Shown here piece by piece: positions 34,829 to 43,390 of a DNA stretch of 64,000 nucleotides; within the stretch, counting starts at the first letter, position 1; each line of letters opens with the position of its first letter. Both the position numbers and the translations under genes were made by a program. Below the pieces are notes generated by a model. That model was not told where the DNA came from, did not search any database, and saw nothing but the letters and a program-made list of their open reading frames with translations. Origin of the DNA: Streptomyces mayonensis. GTDB lineage: Bacteria; Actinomycetota; Actinomycetes; Streptomycetales; Streptomycetaceae. The stretch is taken from contig NZ_JACBYP010000001.1 in NCBI RefSeq assembly GCF_018982965.1, positions 62,001 to 126,000 of the forward strand, in the 5' to 3' direction.

Positions 34829-36034
34829 TCAGGCGGACGCCGCGCTGCCCAGCGCGTCGTTCAGCGACGCACGGGCACGGAGCAGCTTCTTGAGGGTCCG
34901 CAGGGCGCGGACGCGGCCGCAGATCGTGGCGCCGTGCAGCTCGTCGTCCGTGCCGTGGACGACGACGAAGTCACCGGCGGTGATGGAGCCCTCGACGACG
35001 ATGTCGGTGTCGCCGGGGCGGCGTTCGCCGAGCATGTGGAGGGTCAGTCCGTACTGCTCGGTCCAGACGTAGGGGACCGCGTCGTGGGCGGTGGCCTCAC
35101 CGCGGGCGATGTTGAGTCCGACGCGGCGGCCCTGCTCGATGGCGTGGGTCCAGTGCTCGAAGCGCCGGTGGCGACGGCGGCTCTGGTCCCAACGGCAGGC
35201 GATGTCACCGGCCGCCCACACGCCGTCGACGTTCGTGCGACCGGCCGCGTCGGTGACGACACCGTGGTCGAGTTGGACGCCCGATCCGACGAGCCAGTCG
35301 GTGGCCGGCTCCGTTCCGATGCCCGCGAGTACGTTTGTGGCCTGTTCCGCGCGACCGTCGGCGAGGTGGATGTCGTAGCCCTGCGGTGTCTCCGCCACTC
35401 GGTGCGTGGCGGAGCCGAGTCTGAATCGGACTCCGTTCGCCAGGTGCAGACCGTGCAGCCAGATGGCGATCGCGTCCCCGAGGGCTCCGGCGAGCGGCAG
35501 GTGATTCGCGCACAGCAGCGTCACGTCGACGCCGCGGGAGCGGAGCGCGGCGGCCGCTTCCAGGCCCACGAACCCACCTCCGACGAGTGTCACCGGCTCC
35601 CCGCTCGTCGCGAGCAGCCGGACGGCGGCCAGATCGCCGCGGGTCCGCAGGGTGGGCAGGGGCGTGCCGCCGGTCGTCACGACCGGGCGCGCGGTGACAC
35701 CGGTCGCGATGACGAGGTGCTGCCAGCCGATGGCCTCGCCGCAGTTGGTCACCACGAGGCGGCGGTCGATGTCCAGCCCCTTGGCGCCGTGGCCGGCGAT
35801 CAACTCGATCTGCTTGGCGGCGAGTTGGTCTCGCGTCCGCAGTGCGGCGGGCGCGACGTGCTCCTTGGCTGCCAGCAGGCTCTTGGAGAGCATCGGCCGG
35901 TCGTACCCCGGATCGGCCTCCTCGTCCAGCACGGTGAGCGGACCCGTGTACCCGCCCTCCCGCAGGCCGTCGGCGGCGGAGAGGCCCGCTGCCGAAGCCC
36001 CGACGATCACGATGCCGTCGTTGTCCGAGCTCAT
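34829..36034 (-). CDS. Ferredoxin-NAD+ reductase of the dioxygenase
   Basis: 401 residues from the ATG two bases after the ferredoxin stop; the frame is open upstream but overlaps the ferredoxin. Two dinucleotide-binding motifs are clear: IVIVGASAAGLSAADGLREG (FAD) and VTLVGGGFVGLEAAAALRSRG (NAD), with VDGVWAAGDIACRWD as the second FAD contact. This is the BphA4-type reductase that moves electrons from NADH to the ferredoxin of a Rieske dioxygenase. The C-terminal domain is of normal length. Confidence 0.88.
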   Translation of the reverse strand: MSSDNDGIVIVGASAAGLSAADGLREGGYTGPLTVLDEEADPGYDRPMLSKSLLAAKEHVAPAALRTRDQLAAKQIELIAGHGAKGLDIDRRLVVTNCGEAIGWQHLVIATGVTARPVVTTGGTPLPTLRTRGDLAAVRLLATSGEPVTLVGGGFVGLEAAAALRSRGVDVTLLCANHLPLAGALGDAIAIWLHGLHLANGVRFRLGSATHRVAETPQGYDIHLADGRAEQATNVLAGIGTEPATDWLVGSGVQLDHGVVTDAAGRTNVDGVWAAGDIACRWDQSRRRHRRFEHWTHAIEQGRRVGLNIARGEATAHDAVPYVWTEQYGLTLHMLGERRPGDTDIVVEGSITAGDFVVVHGTDDELHGATICGRVRALRTLKKLLRARASLNDALGSAASA

Positions 36035-36036
36035 GG

Positions 36037-36237
36037 TCAGCCCTCGATCAGGTGCAGGGCCTGCGCCGGACAGGCCCGGACGGCCTCCTCGACATCTTCC
36101 AGATCGTCCTCGGAGAGCACGTCGCGGGTGATGACGGCGACGGGGCTGCCGGGCGGGACGGCGAAGACTTCGGGGTGGATGCCGACGCAGATTCCATAGG
36201 CGGTGCAACGCCCCGGGTCGACGGTCACGCGGCTCAC
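36037..36237 (-). CDS. Small ferredoxin, probably [3Fe-4S]
   Basis: 66 residues; the GTG overlaps the beta-subunit stop by 4 nt. Cysteines occur in DPGRCTAYGICVGIHPEVF and ACPAQAL, that is C-x5-C...C-P, the three-cysteine pattern of [3Fe-4S] ferredoxins that commonly serve actinobacterial P450s. Here it sits between the dioxygenase and its reductase, so it most likely serves the Rieske oxygenase. Use of a 3Fe-type instead of a Rieske ferredoxin makes this a less usual dioxygenase class. Confidence 0.85.
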   Translation of the reverse strand: MSRVTVDPGRCTAYGICVGIHPEVFAVPPGSPVAVITRDVLSEDDLEDVEEAVRACPAQALHLIEG

Positions 36238-36764
36238 AGGAACACTCCCAGGTTGGCTGTCTTGAGGCTGGTCTCGGTCAGGATCACTTCGCGCGACAGG
36301 AGCCGCGGGCCCGCGGCCGTGAGCCGGATCCTGTCGTTGCGGCGGCAGGGGATGAGGTCGAAGTGGACGTCGATCCCGCGCTGCCGGTACAGCAGCAGCG
36401 CGCTGTACGCCTCGACGACATCGGCCTCGGACGTCTCTCGTACTTCGATGCTGCCGACCAGCCGCATGGTGCGGGACGGGGGTACCTCGGAGTAGGCGTG
36501 GCCGGTGTTCTGCCGGGCGAGCCGGGTGCGGATGTGTGCCTTGGTGTCGCGGATGCGCCAGGCGGACCGGTCGACCTCTGTGTCACGCGGTGCGGTCGAC
36601 TGACGCGATGGCACCGTGTACAACAGGTCGTCGTCGAGCAGTTCGAACCACTCCTCCTCGCGTGCCTCGTCCAGGAGCCGTGCTTCGTGTGCGAGGAACT
36701 GCGCCACGAGGGTGTGCGTCGCGGGGGTCACCGTGAGGGTGTCCGGGGCTTCGGCGGTGTTCAT
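36234..36764 (-). CDS. Ring-hydroxylating dioxygenase beta subunit
   Basis: 176 residues; the ATG overlaps the alpha-subunit stop (ATGA). The cystatin-like fold is recognisable from VAQFLAHEARLLDEAREEEW, FELLDDDLLYTVP and the end SREVILTETSLKTANLGVFL, all typical of BphA2/BenB-type subunits. It has a structural role in the alpha3beta3 oxygenase and no cofactor. Its strict overlap with alpha and ferredoxin genes supports one enzyme. Confidence 0.88.
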   Translation of the reverse strand: MNTAEAPDTLTVTPATHTLVAQFLAHEARLLDEAREEEWFELLDDDLLYTVPSRQSTAPRDTEVDRSAWRIRDTKAHIRTRLARQNTGHAYSEVPPSRTMRLVGSIEVRETSEADVVEAYSALLLYRQRGIDVHFDLIPCRRNDRIRLTAAGPRLLSREVILTETSLKTANLGVFL

Positions 36765-38164
36765 GCCGGCGTCCCTTCGGTGGTCTCGTCGCCGGTGGCC
36801 GTCTCGCCCTTCAAGGTGCGCAGCCACTGGCGAAGGAAGTTGAACTGCACGTGCTCGCCGTAGCCGGTGTTGCGGTGGACGCCCGGCCCCCTCCAGTTCG
36901 GATCCGGAGTGTCGTCGACGGGCGAGTTCTCTCCCTGCTTGTAGTTGAACTTCAGCCCTTCCTTGCGCATCCATGGGCTGGCGGCGGCACGCTGGACCCC
37001 CTCCCAGGCGACGGTGTCGTCCTGCTCGAAGATGCCGGCCGAACCGAAGAGGTACTGGCCGCCGATGTAGTCGCGTTGTGCAGTGTCTTCGTCCTGGAAG
37101 TTCCACACGAACTGCCAGTTCCACAGCTCCAGTTGGCCCGGAGCGACGGGCTGCCACTGGCGGAAACTGGTGACGACTGCCGGTGGGCCGTCCGGGAGCG
37201 GGGAGAAGAACCGGATGTAGCTGAAGTTGGGGAAGATGGTCCCCACCGTGGGAGGTTCGTGGTCGACCACGAACCGCTGGGTCTCGTCCAGGGAGCCGAG
37301 GTCGAACTGCTCCTTGTACTCCTCCGGGTAGCCCCACAACGTGAAGCTCGGATCGATGGCCTGGGTCCATGCGTGCCCGATGAAGGTGTGACCGTTCTCG
37401 AACTCGTAGGTCCGGCCGATCTCGCAGGTGGCCTGGATGCCTTCGAGCAGGTCGATCTCCTGGACGCTGGCATGAAGAGTTGGCAGGTGGTATACGTCGC
37501 CGGCGAAGTTCTCGGCAGCCGTCTTCCAGTCGCCGTTGACGATGTACCGCTCGGGCGGACCCGCGACCCGCATGCCGTCCGGGTGCAGCTGGGTGACGAG
37601 GTCGAGCATCCAACCACCGCCGCCGAGCCACTCCTCCAGCGGAGGAACGTCCTCGGACAGGGAGGCGAACACGAAGCCCTTGCGGTTCTCGACCTTCGGT
37701 GCGCGCTTGAGGCTCCACTGATTCGGGTCGAGTGGCTCGCCGTACGCGCGGTGCATCAGTGGCGTGCCGACCAGCCGTCCGTCGTTGGCGTAGGTCCAGC
37801 CGTGGTACGGGCACGTGAAGAAGCGTGAGTTGCCCGCGTCGGTCTGGCACACCTGCGTGCCGCGGTGGCGGCAGTAGTTGGACAGCACGTTGATGCCGCC
37901 CTTGCCGTCACGGGTCACGATGACCGGGTCGAGCCCGATCCTGCGCTGGACGAAGTCACCGGCCTTCGGTATCTCGCTCTCGTGGGCGACGAAGACCCAG
38001 GTGTTGGTGAAGATCCGCTCCATCTCGGCCGTGAAGACATCGTCGTTGTTGAAGATCTCGGCCGGGACGAGATTCTCCTGCATGTCCTTTTCGGCCCGGT
38101 CGAGGAGCACGTTCAGGGGGGTGGAGAAGGGTGTCGACGACGGGGGGTCGTTCGTGAGAGTCAT
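36761..38164 (-). CDS. Ring-hydroxylating dioxygenase alpha subunit (Rieske)
   Basis: 467 residues from the ATG with AGGAAG upstream. The Rieske centre is C98-R-H100 with C118-P-Y-H121 (SNYCRHRG and FTCPYHGW). The catalytic iron site follows in ENFAGDVYHLPTLH, where H226 and H231 are ligands and D223 is the bridging aspartate. It catalyses NADH-dependent cis-dihydroxylation (or O-demethylation-like chemistry) of an aromatic ring. Neighbours provide the beta subunit, ferredoxin, reductase and diol dehydrogenase, so dihydroxylation to a catechol is most likely. The substrate cannot be told from sequence. Confidence 0.9.
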   Translation of the reverse strand: MTLTNDPPSSTPFSTPLNVLLDRAEKDMQENLVPAEIFNNDDVFTAEMERIFTNTWVFVAHESEIPKAGDFVQRRIGLDPVIVTRDGKGGINVLSNYCRHRGTQVCQTDAGNSRFFTCPYHGWTYANDGRLVGTPLMHRAYGEPLDPNQWSLKRAPKVENRKGFVFASLSEDVPPLEEWLGGGGWMLDLVTQLHPDGMRVAGPPERYIVNGDWKTAAENFAGDVYHLPTLHASVQEIDLLEGIQATCEIGRTYEFENGHTFIGHAWTQAIDPSFTLWGYPEEYKEQFDLGSLDETQRFVVDHEPPTVGTIFPNFSYIRFFSPLPDGPPAVVTSFRQWQPVAPGQLELWNWQFVWNFQDEDTAQRDYIGGQYLFGSAGIFEQDDTVAWEGVQRAAASPWMRKEGLKFNYKQGENSPVDDTPDPNWRGPGVHRNTGYGEHVQFNFLRQWLRTLKGETATGDETTEGTPA

Positions 38165-38190
38165 CGATGACTTCCTGTTCAGGGGAAGGG

Positions 38191-39129
38191 TTAGAGCGGG
38201 GGCGCGACGAATACGCCGCGGTCGGGGTCGTTGAACTGCTGCTTGGCCACGAACTCGTTCATCTGGTTCGCGGTGCCCCACTGGTCGATGAAGTCGGGCT
38301 TCGTGACGTCGTAGACGGACGGGTGGTGCTGGTCCCAGTCGACGGTCTCGAGCTCGGTGGTGTACTCGACGCAGTTCCCGACCCGGTCCAGGAAGTAGGA
38401 GTAGGTGTTGTCCCCGGCCTTGTGACGGCCGGGCCCCCAGATCTTCTGGACGCCCTCACGCAGCATCCGGCCGGTTCCGCGCAGGTATTCGTCGATGCCT
38501 CGCATCTCGAAGGAGACGTGGTGGACGGCGACGTGCGGTCCCCGGGCGACGGCGAAGGAGTGGTGCCAGTCGTTGCAGCGCAGGAACCACATGAAGTCGC
38601 CGCGGGGGCCGAGACACAGGGTGTCGGAGAGCTTGAAGCCGAGGTGCTTGACGTACCAGTCGACGGTTGCCTCGGGGGTGGGGGAGTTGACGACGAAGTG
38701 CGAAAGACGGACCGGGATCGACTCGCGTTCCTCGATCGCACGGAAGCCCCGGGAGGTGACGTCCGAGGAGACTTCGACCGCGCGTCCGTCGCCGTCGAAG
38801 AACCGGAACCCGTACCCCCCGCCGGGGGTGTCCAGCTTCTTCGGGGGGTGGACGATCTGGACGCCCTGCTGGGCCAGTTGGGCCGCGAGGGTGTCGACGT
38901 CCCCCGCGGAGGCCGCCCCGAAGGAGACCAGGTCGAGTCGTTTCTGGTCGTCCTTCCGCAGGCGCAGGATGTACTGCTCGGGGGACCCCTCGGCGGCCAG
39001 GAACTGCACGCCGGTGTCCGACTCGACGGTGGTCAGACCCCAAAGGTCGCGATAGAAGGCCAGCTGGCGGTCGAGGTCCGGGGCCGCAATCGCCACATGG
39101 CGCAGGTGGGTGATCAGAGGCTTCGTCAC
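38191..39129 (-). CDS. Extradiol (VOC-fold) ring-cleavage dioxygenase
   Basis: 312 residues from a GTG preceded by GAGGAGAGAA; an ATG 51 nt upstream lacks a ribosome-binding site. Two VOC modules are present, and the second carries the Fe(II) ligands expected for the 2,3-dihydroxybiphenyl 1,2-dioxygenase/catechol 2,3-dioxygenase class: His144 (LSHFVVN), His203 or 204 (AVHHVSFEM) and Glu255 (NCVEYTT). It opens the catechol ring next to the two hydroxyls. It is the first gene of the operon. The partial gene at the right end of the window encodes a close relative (long shared stretches such as FLAAEGSPEQY). Confidence 0.88.
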   Translation of the reverse strand: MTKPLITHLRHVAIAAPDLDRQLAFYRDLWGLTTVESDTGVQFLAAEGSPEQYILRLRKDDQKRLDLVSFGAASAGDVDTLAAQLAQQGVQIVHPPKKLDTPGGGYGFRFFDGDGRAVEVSSDVTSRGFRAIEERESIPVRLSHFVVNSPTPEATVDWYVKHLGFKLSDTLCLGPRGDFMWFLRCNDWHHSFAVARGPHVAVHHVSFEMRGIDEYLRGTGRMLREGVQKIWGPGRHKAGDNTYSYFLDRVGNCVEYTTELETVDWDQHHPSVYDVTKPDFIDQWGTANQMNEFVAKQQFNDPDRGVFVAPPL

Positions 39130-39236
39130 GTTCTCTCCTCGTTCGGTGGCGGCGACAGCGGCGACGAAATACGCGTTCACGCGTCGTTCATCCGAACGTA
39201 GTGATGCCGATCACCGTGCACAAACAATTCCTGATG

Positions 39237-39260
39237 ATGCCTGGCATTGATGACATCAAT
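39237..39260. promoter_or_regulatory. LysR-type operator in the divergent promoter region
   Basis: ATTGATGACATCAAT (39246-39260) is a perfect dyad containing T-N11-A, the LysR-family recognition core. It overlaps a second perfect dyad, ATGCCTGGCAT (39237-39247). Both lie 12-36 nt before the LysR gene and about 110 nt before the start of the operon, a typical position for a LysR regulator controlling itself and a divergent operon. Confidence 0.65.
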
Positions 39261-39272
39261 TAATGTGGTGGC

Positions 39273-40193
39273 GTGGACCTTCGACGCGTTGACCTCAACC
39301 TGCTGGTCGCCTTCGACATGCTGATGATCGAGCGAAGCGTGACCCATGCCGCGCACCGGCTGTCGATCGGCCAGTCGGCGATGTCATCGACCCTGTCCCG
39401 CCTGCGGAAACTCTTCAACGATCCGCTCCTGACCAGGGAGGGGCGCGGGCTTGTCGCCACGCCCCTGGCCGAGTCGCTCGTCGGCCCGGTGCGTGAACTG
39501 CTCACCGGCATCGAGATCGTGCTGTCCCAGCGTGAGGCGTTCGACCCGGCCACGGCCCAGCGGACCTTCTCGGTGATCGCCAACGACTACCTGACGATGA
39601 CATTCCTGCAGCCCTTGATCGCCCGACTGTCCGTCGAGGCGCCCGGAATCCGGCTGAACATCTTCCCGACGGGTGACGACTTCGCGGAGCAACTCCGTGG
39701 CCACCGGGCGGACCTGTTGGTCATGCCGAGGGAAGCCTTCGAGGAGCATGAGCAATTCCCGCACCGGGTGCTGTTCCAGGACCGCTACCTGGTCGCCGTC
39801 GACAAGGATCACCCCGAGGTCGGCGACGAGATCACGCTGGAGCAGTTCACGACGCTCCCGTACCTGGCAGCGTCCTCGGGACATCTGCGGGGCCTGTCGG
39901 AGATGCAGCTCGACTTCCTCGGCGTGTCGCGCAACACCGAGATCACCGCGGGGTTCGGCATGGCGCCGTTCCTGCTGAGCGGCACGAGGCTCGTCACGCT
40001 GGTCCACGAGCGACTCGCACGCAAGATCGGAAGTGCTGCCGGGATCCGACTGCTTGAGCCGCCGATCCCGCAACTCCAGCCGATCACCGAAATCATGGCC
40101 TGGACGAAGCGGACCGATCGCGATCCAGGCCATCGGTGGTTCCGTGAGTGCTTGATCAGGCTGGCTGAGGAGGAGTCCGCGGGTCTGTCCTGA
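39273..40193 (+). CDS. LysR-type regulator of the aromatic operon
   Basis: 306 residues, GTG start. The N-terminus DLRRVDLNLLVAFDMLMIE and the HTH VTHAAHRLSIGQSAMSSTLSRLR are typical of the NodD/NahR branch of the LysR family. A periplasmic-binding-like effector domain follows (about 90-300). It is divergent from the 13-gene operon with a T-N11-A dyad between them, so it probably activates that operon when a pathway compound binds. NahR-type relatives sense aromatic acids. No ribosome-binding site is visible, which suggests a leaderless message. Confidence 0.88.
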   Translation: MDLRRVDLNLLVAFDMLMIERSVTHAAHRLSIGQSAMSSTLSRLRKLFNDPLLTREGRGLVATPLAESLVGPVRELLTGIEIVLSQREAFDPATAQRTFSVIANDYLTMTFLQPLIARLSVEAPGIRLNIFPTGDDFAEQLRGHRADLLVMPREAFEEHEQFPHRVLFQDRYLVAVDKDHPEVGDEITLEQFTTLPYLAASSGHLRGLSEMQLDFLGVSRNTEITAGFGMAPFLLSGTRLVTLVHERLARKIGSAAGIRLLEPPIPQLQPITEIMAWTKRTDRDPGHRWFRECLIRLAEEESAGLS

Positions 40194-40368
40194 CGTCTCC
40201 TGCCGCAGGTGTGTTCTCGGTCCACCGCAGGCTGCGGACAACTCTCGCAGGAAGCGGATGGCTCGCTCGGGGTCGGTCTGTCAACATCGCCGGTCCGTCG
40301 CCTGAAAACCGGCGTATCGAACCGGCGGCACAGAGTCGCCACCGAATCCCGCAAGAGGAGAGAAACCC

Positions 40369-40911
40369 TTGGGCGCGTACAACCCTTTCTCCGCCGATGT
40401 GGAACCCGCGGCCACCACCCGCAAGGTCCGTCGCCTGGTCACAGGAGTCAATGCCGACGGCCGATCGACGATCGTCGACGACAGCGTCGTGCGCGGCAAG
40501 GTCGGGCACGCTACACCGACGTATGTGGCGACAGATGTGTGGCGGACCGAGAGCAGCCCGGCGGACAACACATCTCCCTACGCCGACCCGGTCGCCGGTG
40601 ACGAGGCGCGCAGCGTCGGTCCCTCGAAGAACGGCTCCGTCTTCCGAATCCTGGAGCTTCCCCCCGACCAGGAGTGGCGCTTCGATACGGACGGCAAGGA
40701 GGTCAAGCCGCTCGCCTTCCACACAACGGAGTCCATCGACTACGCAATCGTCCTGAACGGCGAGATCTGGGCGGTGCTGGACGAGACCGAGGTCCGCATG
40801 ACTGCCGGCGACGTCCTCGTCCAGCGCGGCACCGCACACGCCTGGGCCAACCGGTCGCAGGAGCCGTGCGTGCTTGCGTTCGTCCTGATCGGCGGGACGT
40901 TGCCGGACTAG
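40369..40911 (+). CDS. Cupin-domain protein
   Basis: 180 residues; TTG start chosen because AAGAGGAGA lies 8 nt upstream. The C-terminal half has the two cupin motifs: HTTESIDYAIVLNGEIWAVL and TAGDVLVQRGTAHAWANRS, giving a plausible metal site with His at the start of motif 1 and in motif 2. The N-terminal half (TRKVRRLVTGVNADGRSTI) is shared by small cupins found with aromatic catabolic genes. It could be a dioxygenase or isomerase of a ring-cleavage product, but the reaction is not known. It follows the LysR gene in the same direction. Confidence 0.72.
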   Translation: MGAYNPFSADVEPAATTRKVRRLVTGVNADGRSTIVDDSVVRGKVGHATPTYVATDVWRTESSPADNTSPYADPVAGDEARSVGPSKNGSVFRILELPPDQEWRFDTDGKEVKPLAFHTTESIDYAIVLNGEIWAVLDETEVRMTAGDVLVQRGTAHAWANRSQEPCVLAFVLIGGTLPD

Positions 40912-41324
40912 GCGATCCGGGCCCGTGGCCTGTACGGGCTTGGGAGGGGCCGCAACGCGGTCTCCTTCCAAGCTGTGCTGGCGATCCTTTGCCCGCTCTT
41001 CTCCTGCTTGTGTGGCGCCGTGTGATAGCCCGTTGGCTTTGCCGCACGGCAGGCCAAACTTCAGCCTCCGAACCCCGGCCGCCTCCACAGGACGGCAGCC
41101 TCCCGCGGGTTCGTCATCGCTCTCCAACTGCCTTGTCGCCCTCACGCCCAAGGCGACGGCCGAGAAGTCACCCTTGGGAGGCTGCCGCTCGCACCAACCC
41201 ATCCGCCTTCGTGTGCCGCACATTCCTGCCCGTAACGCGCATCCACGCGTCGGTCCTCCGGCCCGCGCGCCGAACAATGCGCTGCCGCAGTCCGGAACCT
41301 TCCTGAGCCGAAAGCGAGACCTCC
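40912..41324. other. 413-nt intergenic stretch without a recognisable gene
   Basis: No frame on either strand gives a convincing protein, start signal or codon bias. Long frames are open but have unbalanced composition. The sequence is somewhat less GC-rich than its surroundings and may be a decayed gene or insertion remnant. The promoter of the metallo-beta-lactamase-fold gene probably lies near its right end. Confidence 0.5.
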
Positions 41325-42491
41325 GTGCCCGGAATCGAGCACTGCTGCTCCTCTGCCACCCTCCCTTCCCGACGGGCAGCCGTGGGCGTACTGGCCGCAG
41401 CCACCGCAACCGCATGGAGCATGTGCACCGGCATCGCTTCGGCGAACGGCCACACCACGACTGCTCCCGCCGAGCCCACGTCACTGTCGGGCGACGCCAA
41501 TGGCTCCCGCACCCGACTGATCCTCCTTGGAACCGCCTCGGGCCCCGCCTTCACGCCCGGCAGGGCCGGTATCGGCTCAGCCCTGGTGGTGGGAGAACGC
41601 ACCTACATCATCGACGCGGGGCTCGGGACCGCCCGAAGGTTCGGCCAGGCCGGTTTGGAGGCGGCATCACTGAGCGGAATGTTCATCACCCACCTGCACT
41701 CCGATCACCTCTTTGACCTGTTCAATCTCCTCTGGACGACCCCTGGGGCACTCAGCCGGCCCATACCGATCCACGGCCCCGGCCGGGCGGGCGCGCTCCC
41801 GGAACCCTACGGCGGCAAGTCGGTACCTCTGGTCAACACTGCGCACCCCACCCCCGGAACGGCCGACATGTTCCGCGGCCTGCTGGCCGGCTACGCGTAC
41901 GACATGAACATCCGCAACACCGAGGAAGGTGCCCAGACCAACCACCAGGCGCTGTTCGAGGCACGTGACATCGCGCTTCCCGCCGGCTCGAAGGCATCGG
42001 CGACGCACACGTCCCCGGCGATGCGGCCCTTCCGCGTCTTCGAGGACAACCGGGTTAAGGTCAGCGCGATCCTGGTACCGCACGGTCGGGTGTTCCCATC
42101 GTTCGCCTTCCGGTTCGACACCGACGAAGGGGCAGTGACCTTCTCCGGTGACACGAAGTTCAGCGACAACGTGGCCCGGCTCGCCGACGGGTGCGACATC
42201 CTTGTCCACGAGGTCGTCGACCTGGACTGGTTCTCCGCGAACGCGGACACCATCGTCGGTTACGGACCCGGCTTCATGGAACACATGGAGCAGGCTCACA
42301 CGACGCCGCAGCAGGTCGGGCGGGTCGCCTCCAGCGCCGGGGTACGCGAGGTTGTGCTCAGCCACATCGCCCCCGGCGATGCTCGTGCGGTCACGGACGA
42401 CACCTGGGTCAAGCACGTACGCAAGACGTTCACAGGCAGAGTGACGGCCGGGCAGGACCTCACCCAGTTCGCAGTGGGAGGCAGGCGATGA
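41325..42491 (+). CDS. Tat-exported metallo-beta-lactamase-fold hydrolase
   Basis: 388 residues from a GTG. The N-terminus has a twin-arginine signal (LPSRRAAVGVLAAATATAWS) ending with AxA (GIASA) around residue 40, so export is likely. The mature part has the complete MBL metal set: THLHSDHLFDL (HxHxDH), VPHGRVFPS, FSGDTKFSDN (Asp) and LSHIAPGD (His). The ribonuclease-Z/arylsulfatase-like order suggests a hydrolase of an ester, sulfate or lactone outside the cell. Next to aromatic catabolic genes, it could prepare a plant-derived substrate; this is a guess. Confidence 0.78.
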   Translation: MPGIEHCCSSATLPSRRAAVGVLAAATATAWSMCTGIASANGHTTTAPAEPTSLSGDANGSRTRLILLGTASGPAFTPGRAGIGSALVVGERTYIIDAGLGTARRFGQAGLEAASLSGMFITHLHSDHLFDLFNLLWTTPGALSRPIPIHGPGRAGALPEPYGGKSVPLVNTAHPTPGTADMFRGLLAGYAYDMNIRNTEEGAQTNHQALFEARDIALPAGSKASATHTSPAMRPFRVFEDNRVKVSAILVPHGRVFPSFAFRFDTDEGAVTFSGDTKFSDNVARLADGCDILVHEVVDLDWFSANADTIVGYGPGFMEHMEQAHTTPQQVGRVASSAGVREVVLSHIAPGDARAVTDDTWVKHVRKTFTGRVTAGQDLTQFAVGGRR

Positions 42492-42497
42492 ACGACA

Positions 42498-42521
42498 GCC
42501 GGCGGACGTAGTTGGGCCGGC
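42498..42521. terminator. Weak hairpin between convergent genes
   Basis: GCCGGC occurs at 42498-42503 and 42516-42521 around a 12-nt loop, in the 45-nt gap between the convergent MBL and IclR genes. The six-base stem is short; a terminator role is suggested by position. Confidence 0.35.
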
Positions 42522-42536
42522 AGCTTCACCGACCCC

Positions 42537-43283
42537 TCATGTCAGTCCGTGAGTGATGTTCGCGGCGGTCGCGTGCAGCGCCTTCACGCATTCGGCCAGC
42601 CGCTCCTTGGCGAAACGGACACTGGGCATCGCCAGCGCCACCGAGGCCACGTCCTGGCCGTACCCGTCCTGGACCGTGACGGCAACGGCCGTGAGGCCGG
42701 CCTCGGTGCGCTGATCGTTGATCGCGAATCCGCGCTTACGGATCAAGCTGAGTTCGCGGTACAGGCGGGGCACGTCCACTGCGGAGTTCTCGGCGGCATC
42801 CGATTCATAGAGCGCCTTGACGGTCTCCGTCGGCAGGGTCGACAGCAGTACCTTGCCGCCCGCCGTGAGATGAGCCGGCAGCGTGCGTCCCGCCCTGCTT
42901 CCTACTCGCAAAACCTGCTCGGCCTCAGCAGTGGCAATGAACCGTGCCTCGCTTCCGGTCAGCACGATCAGGTTGACCGATTCCCCCACGTCGCGGGCGA
43001 GGTCCTCCATGTGTGGCAAAGACACCCGGTGGAGCAGTGCGACCGGGGCCTCGGTCGCTGCGGTCGGGCGAAGTACGTTGCCAGCTTCGTAGCGGCGGTC
43101 GGGGAGCTGCTGTGCGAACTCCCGGTAGACCAGCATGGCGAGCAGCCGGTGCGCCGTCGACACGGAGACTCCCAGGCGCTGTGCCGCCTCGCTCACCCGC
43201 AGCGGCCCTTCTTGGCGCAGCAGGAGGGCCAGGTGGAGGGCGTGGTCGACGGAGGCGATGGGATAGGGCGGTTCATTCTTCAC
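42537..43283 (-). CDS. genR: IclR-family regulator of the gentisate genes
   Basis: 248 residues from a GTG; an ATG 57 nt upstream would add residues not typical of the family, and neither start has a strong ribosome-binding site. The winged HTH is clear (SVDHALHLALLLRQEGPLRV, AAQRLGVSVSTAHRLLAMLV), followed by the IclR effector domain (RVGSRAGRTLPAHLTAGGKVLLS, GFAINDQRTEAGLTAVAVTV). It is divergent from the gentisate dioxygenase gene. In Corynebacterium glutamicum an IclR regulator sits in the same place beside genD-genF-genM, so the symbol is given by analogy. Confidence 0.82.
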   Translation of the reverse strand: MKNEPPYPIASVDHALHLALLLRQEGPLRVSEAAQRLGVSVSTAHRLLAMLVYREFAQQLPDRRYEAGNVLRPTAATEAPVALLHRVSLPHMEDLARDVGESVNLIVLTGSEARFIATAEAEQVLRVGSRAGRTLPAHLTAGGKVLLSTLPTETVKALYESDAAENSAVDVPRLYRELSLIRKRGFAINDQRTEAGLTAVAVTVQDGYGQDVASVALAMPSVRFAKERLAECVKALHATAANITHGLT

Positions 43284-43352
43284 AGCAGAAAAACCTATCC
43301 CGTAGAGCAGGAAGGTGGCGAGGATGCGGGCATTCGGCATTCAGACGGAGTC

Positions 43353-43370
43353 GACGGCGCAATGGCCGTC
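43353..43370. promoter_or_regulatory. Dyad in the genR-genD promoter region
   Basis: GACGGC-GCAATG-GCCGTC, a perfect 6-6-6 dyad, lies 20 nt before the genD ATG and between the divergent genes. Its position fits an operator for the IclR regulator; no other support. Confidence 0.35.
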
Positions 43371-43390
43371 AGGAACTCGGGAGTATTCAC

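Noticed and set aside
34202..36199. 665-residue open frame on the plus strand
   Set aside because: Antisense to the SDR and ferredoxin reductase genes, which have clear nucleotide-binding motifs.
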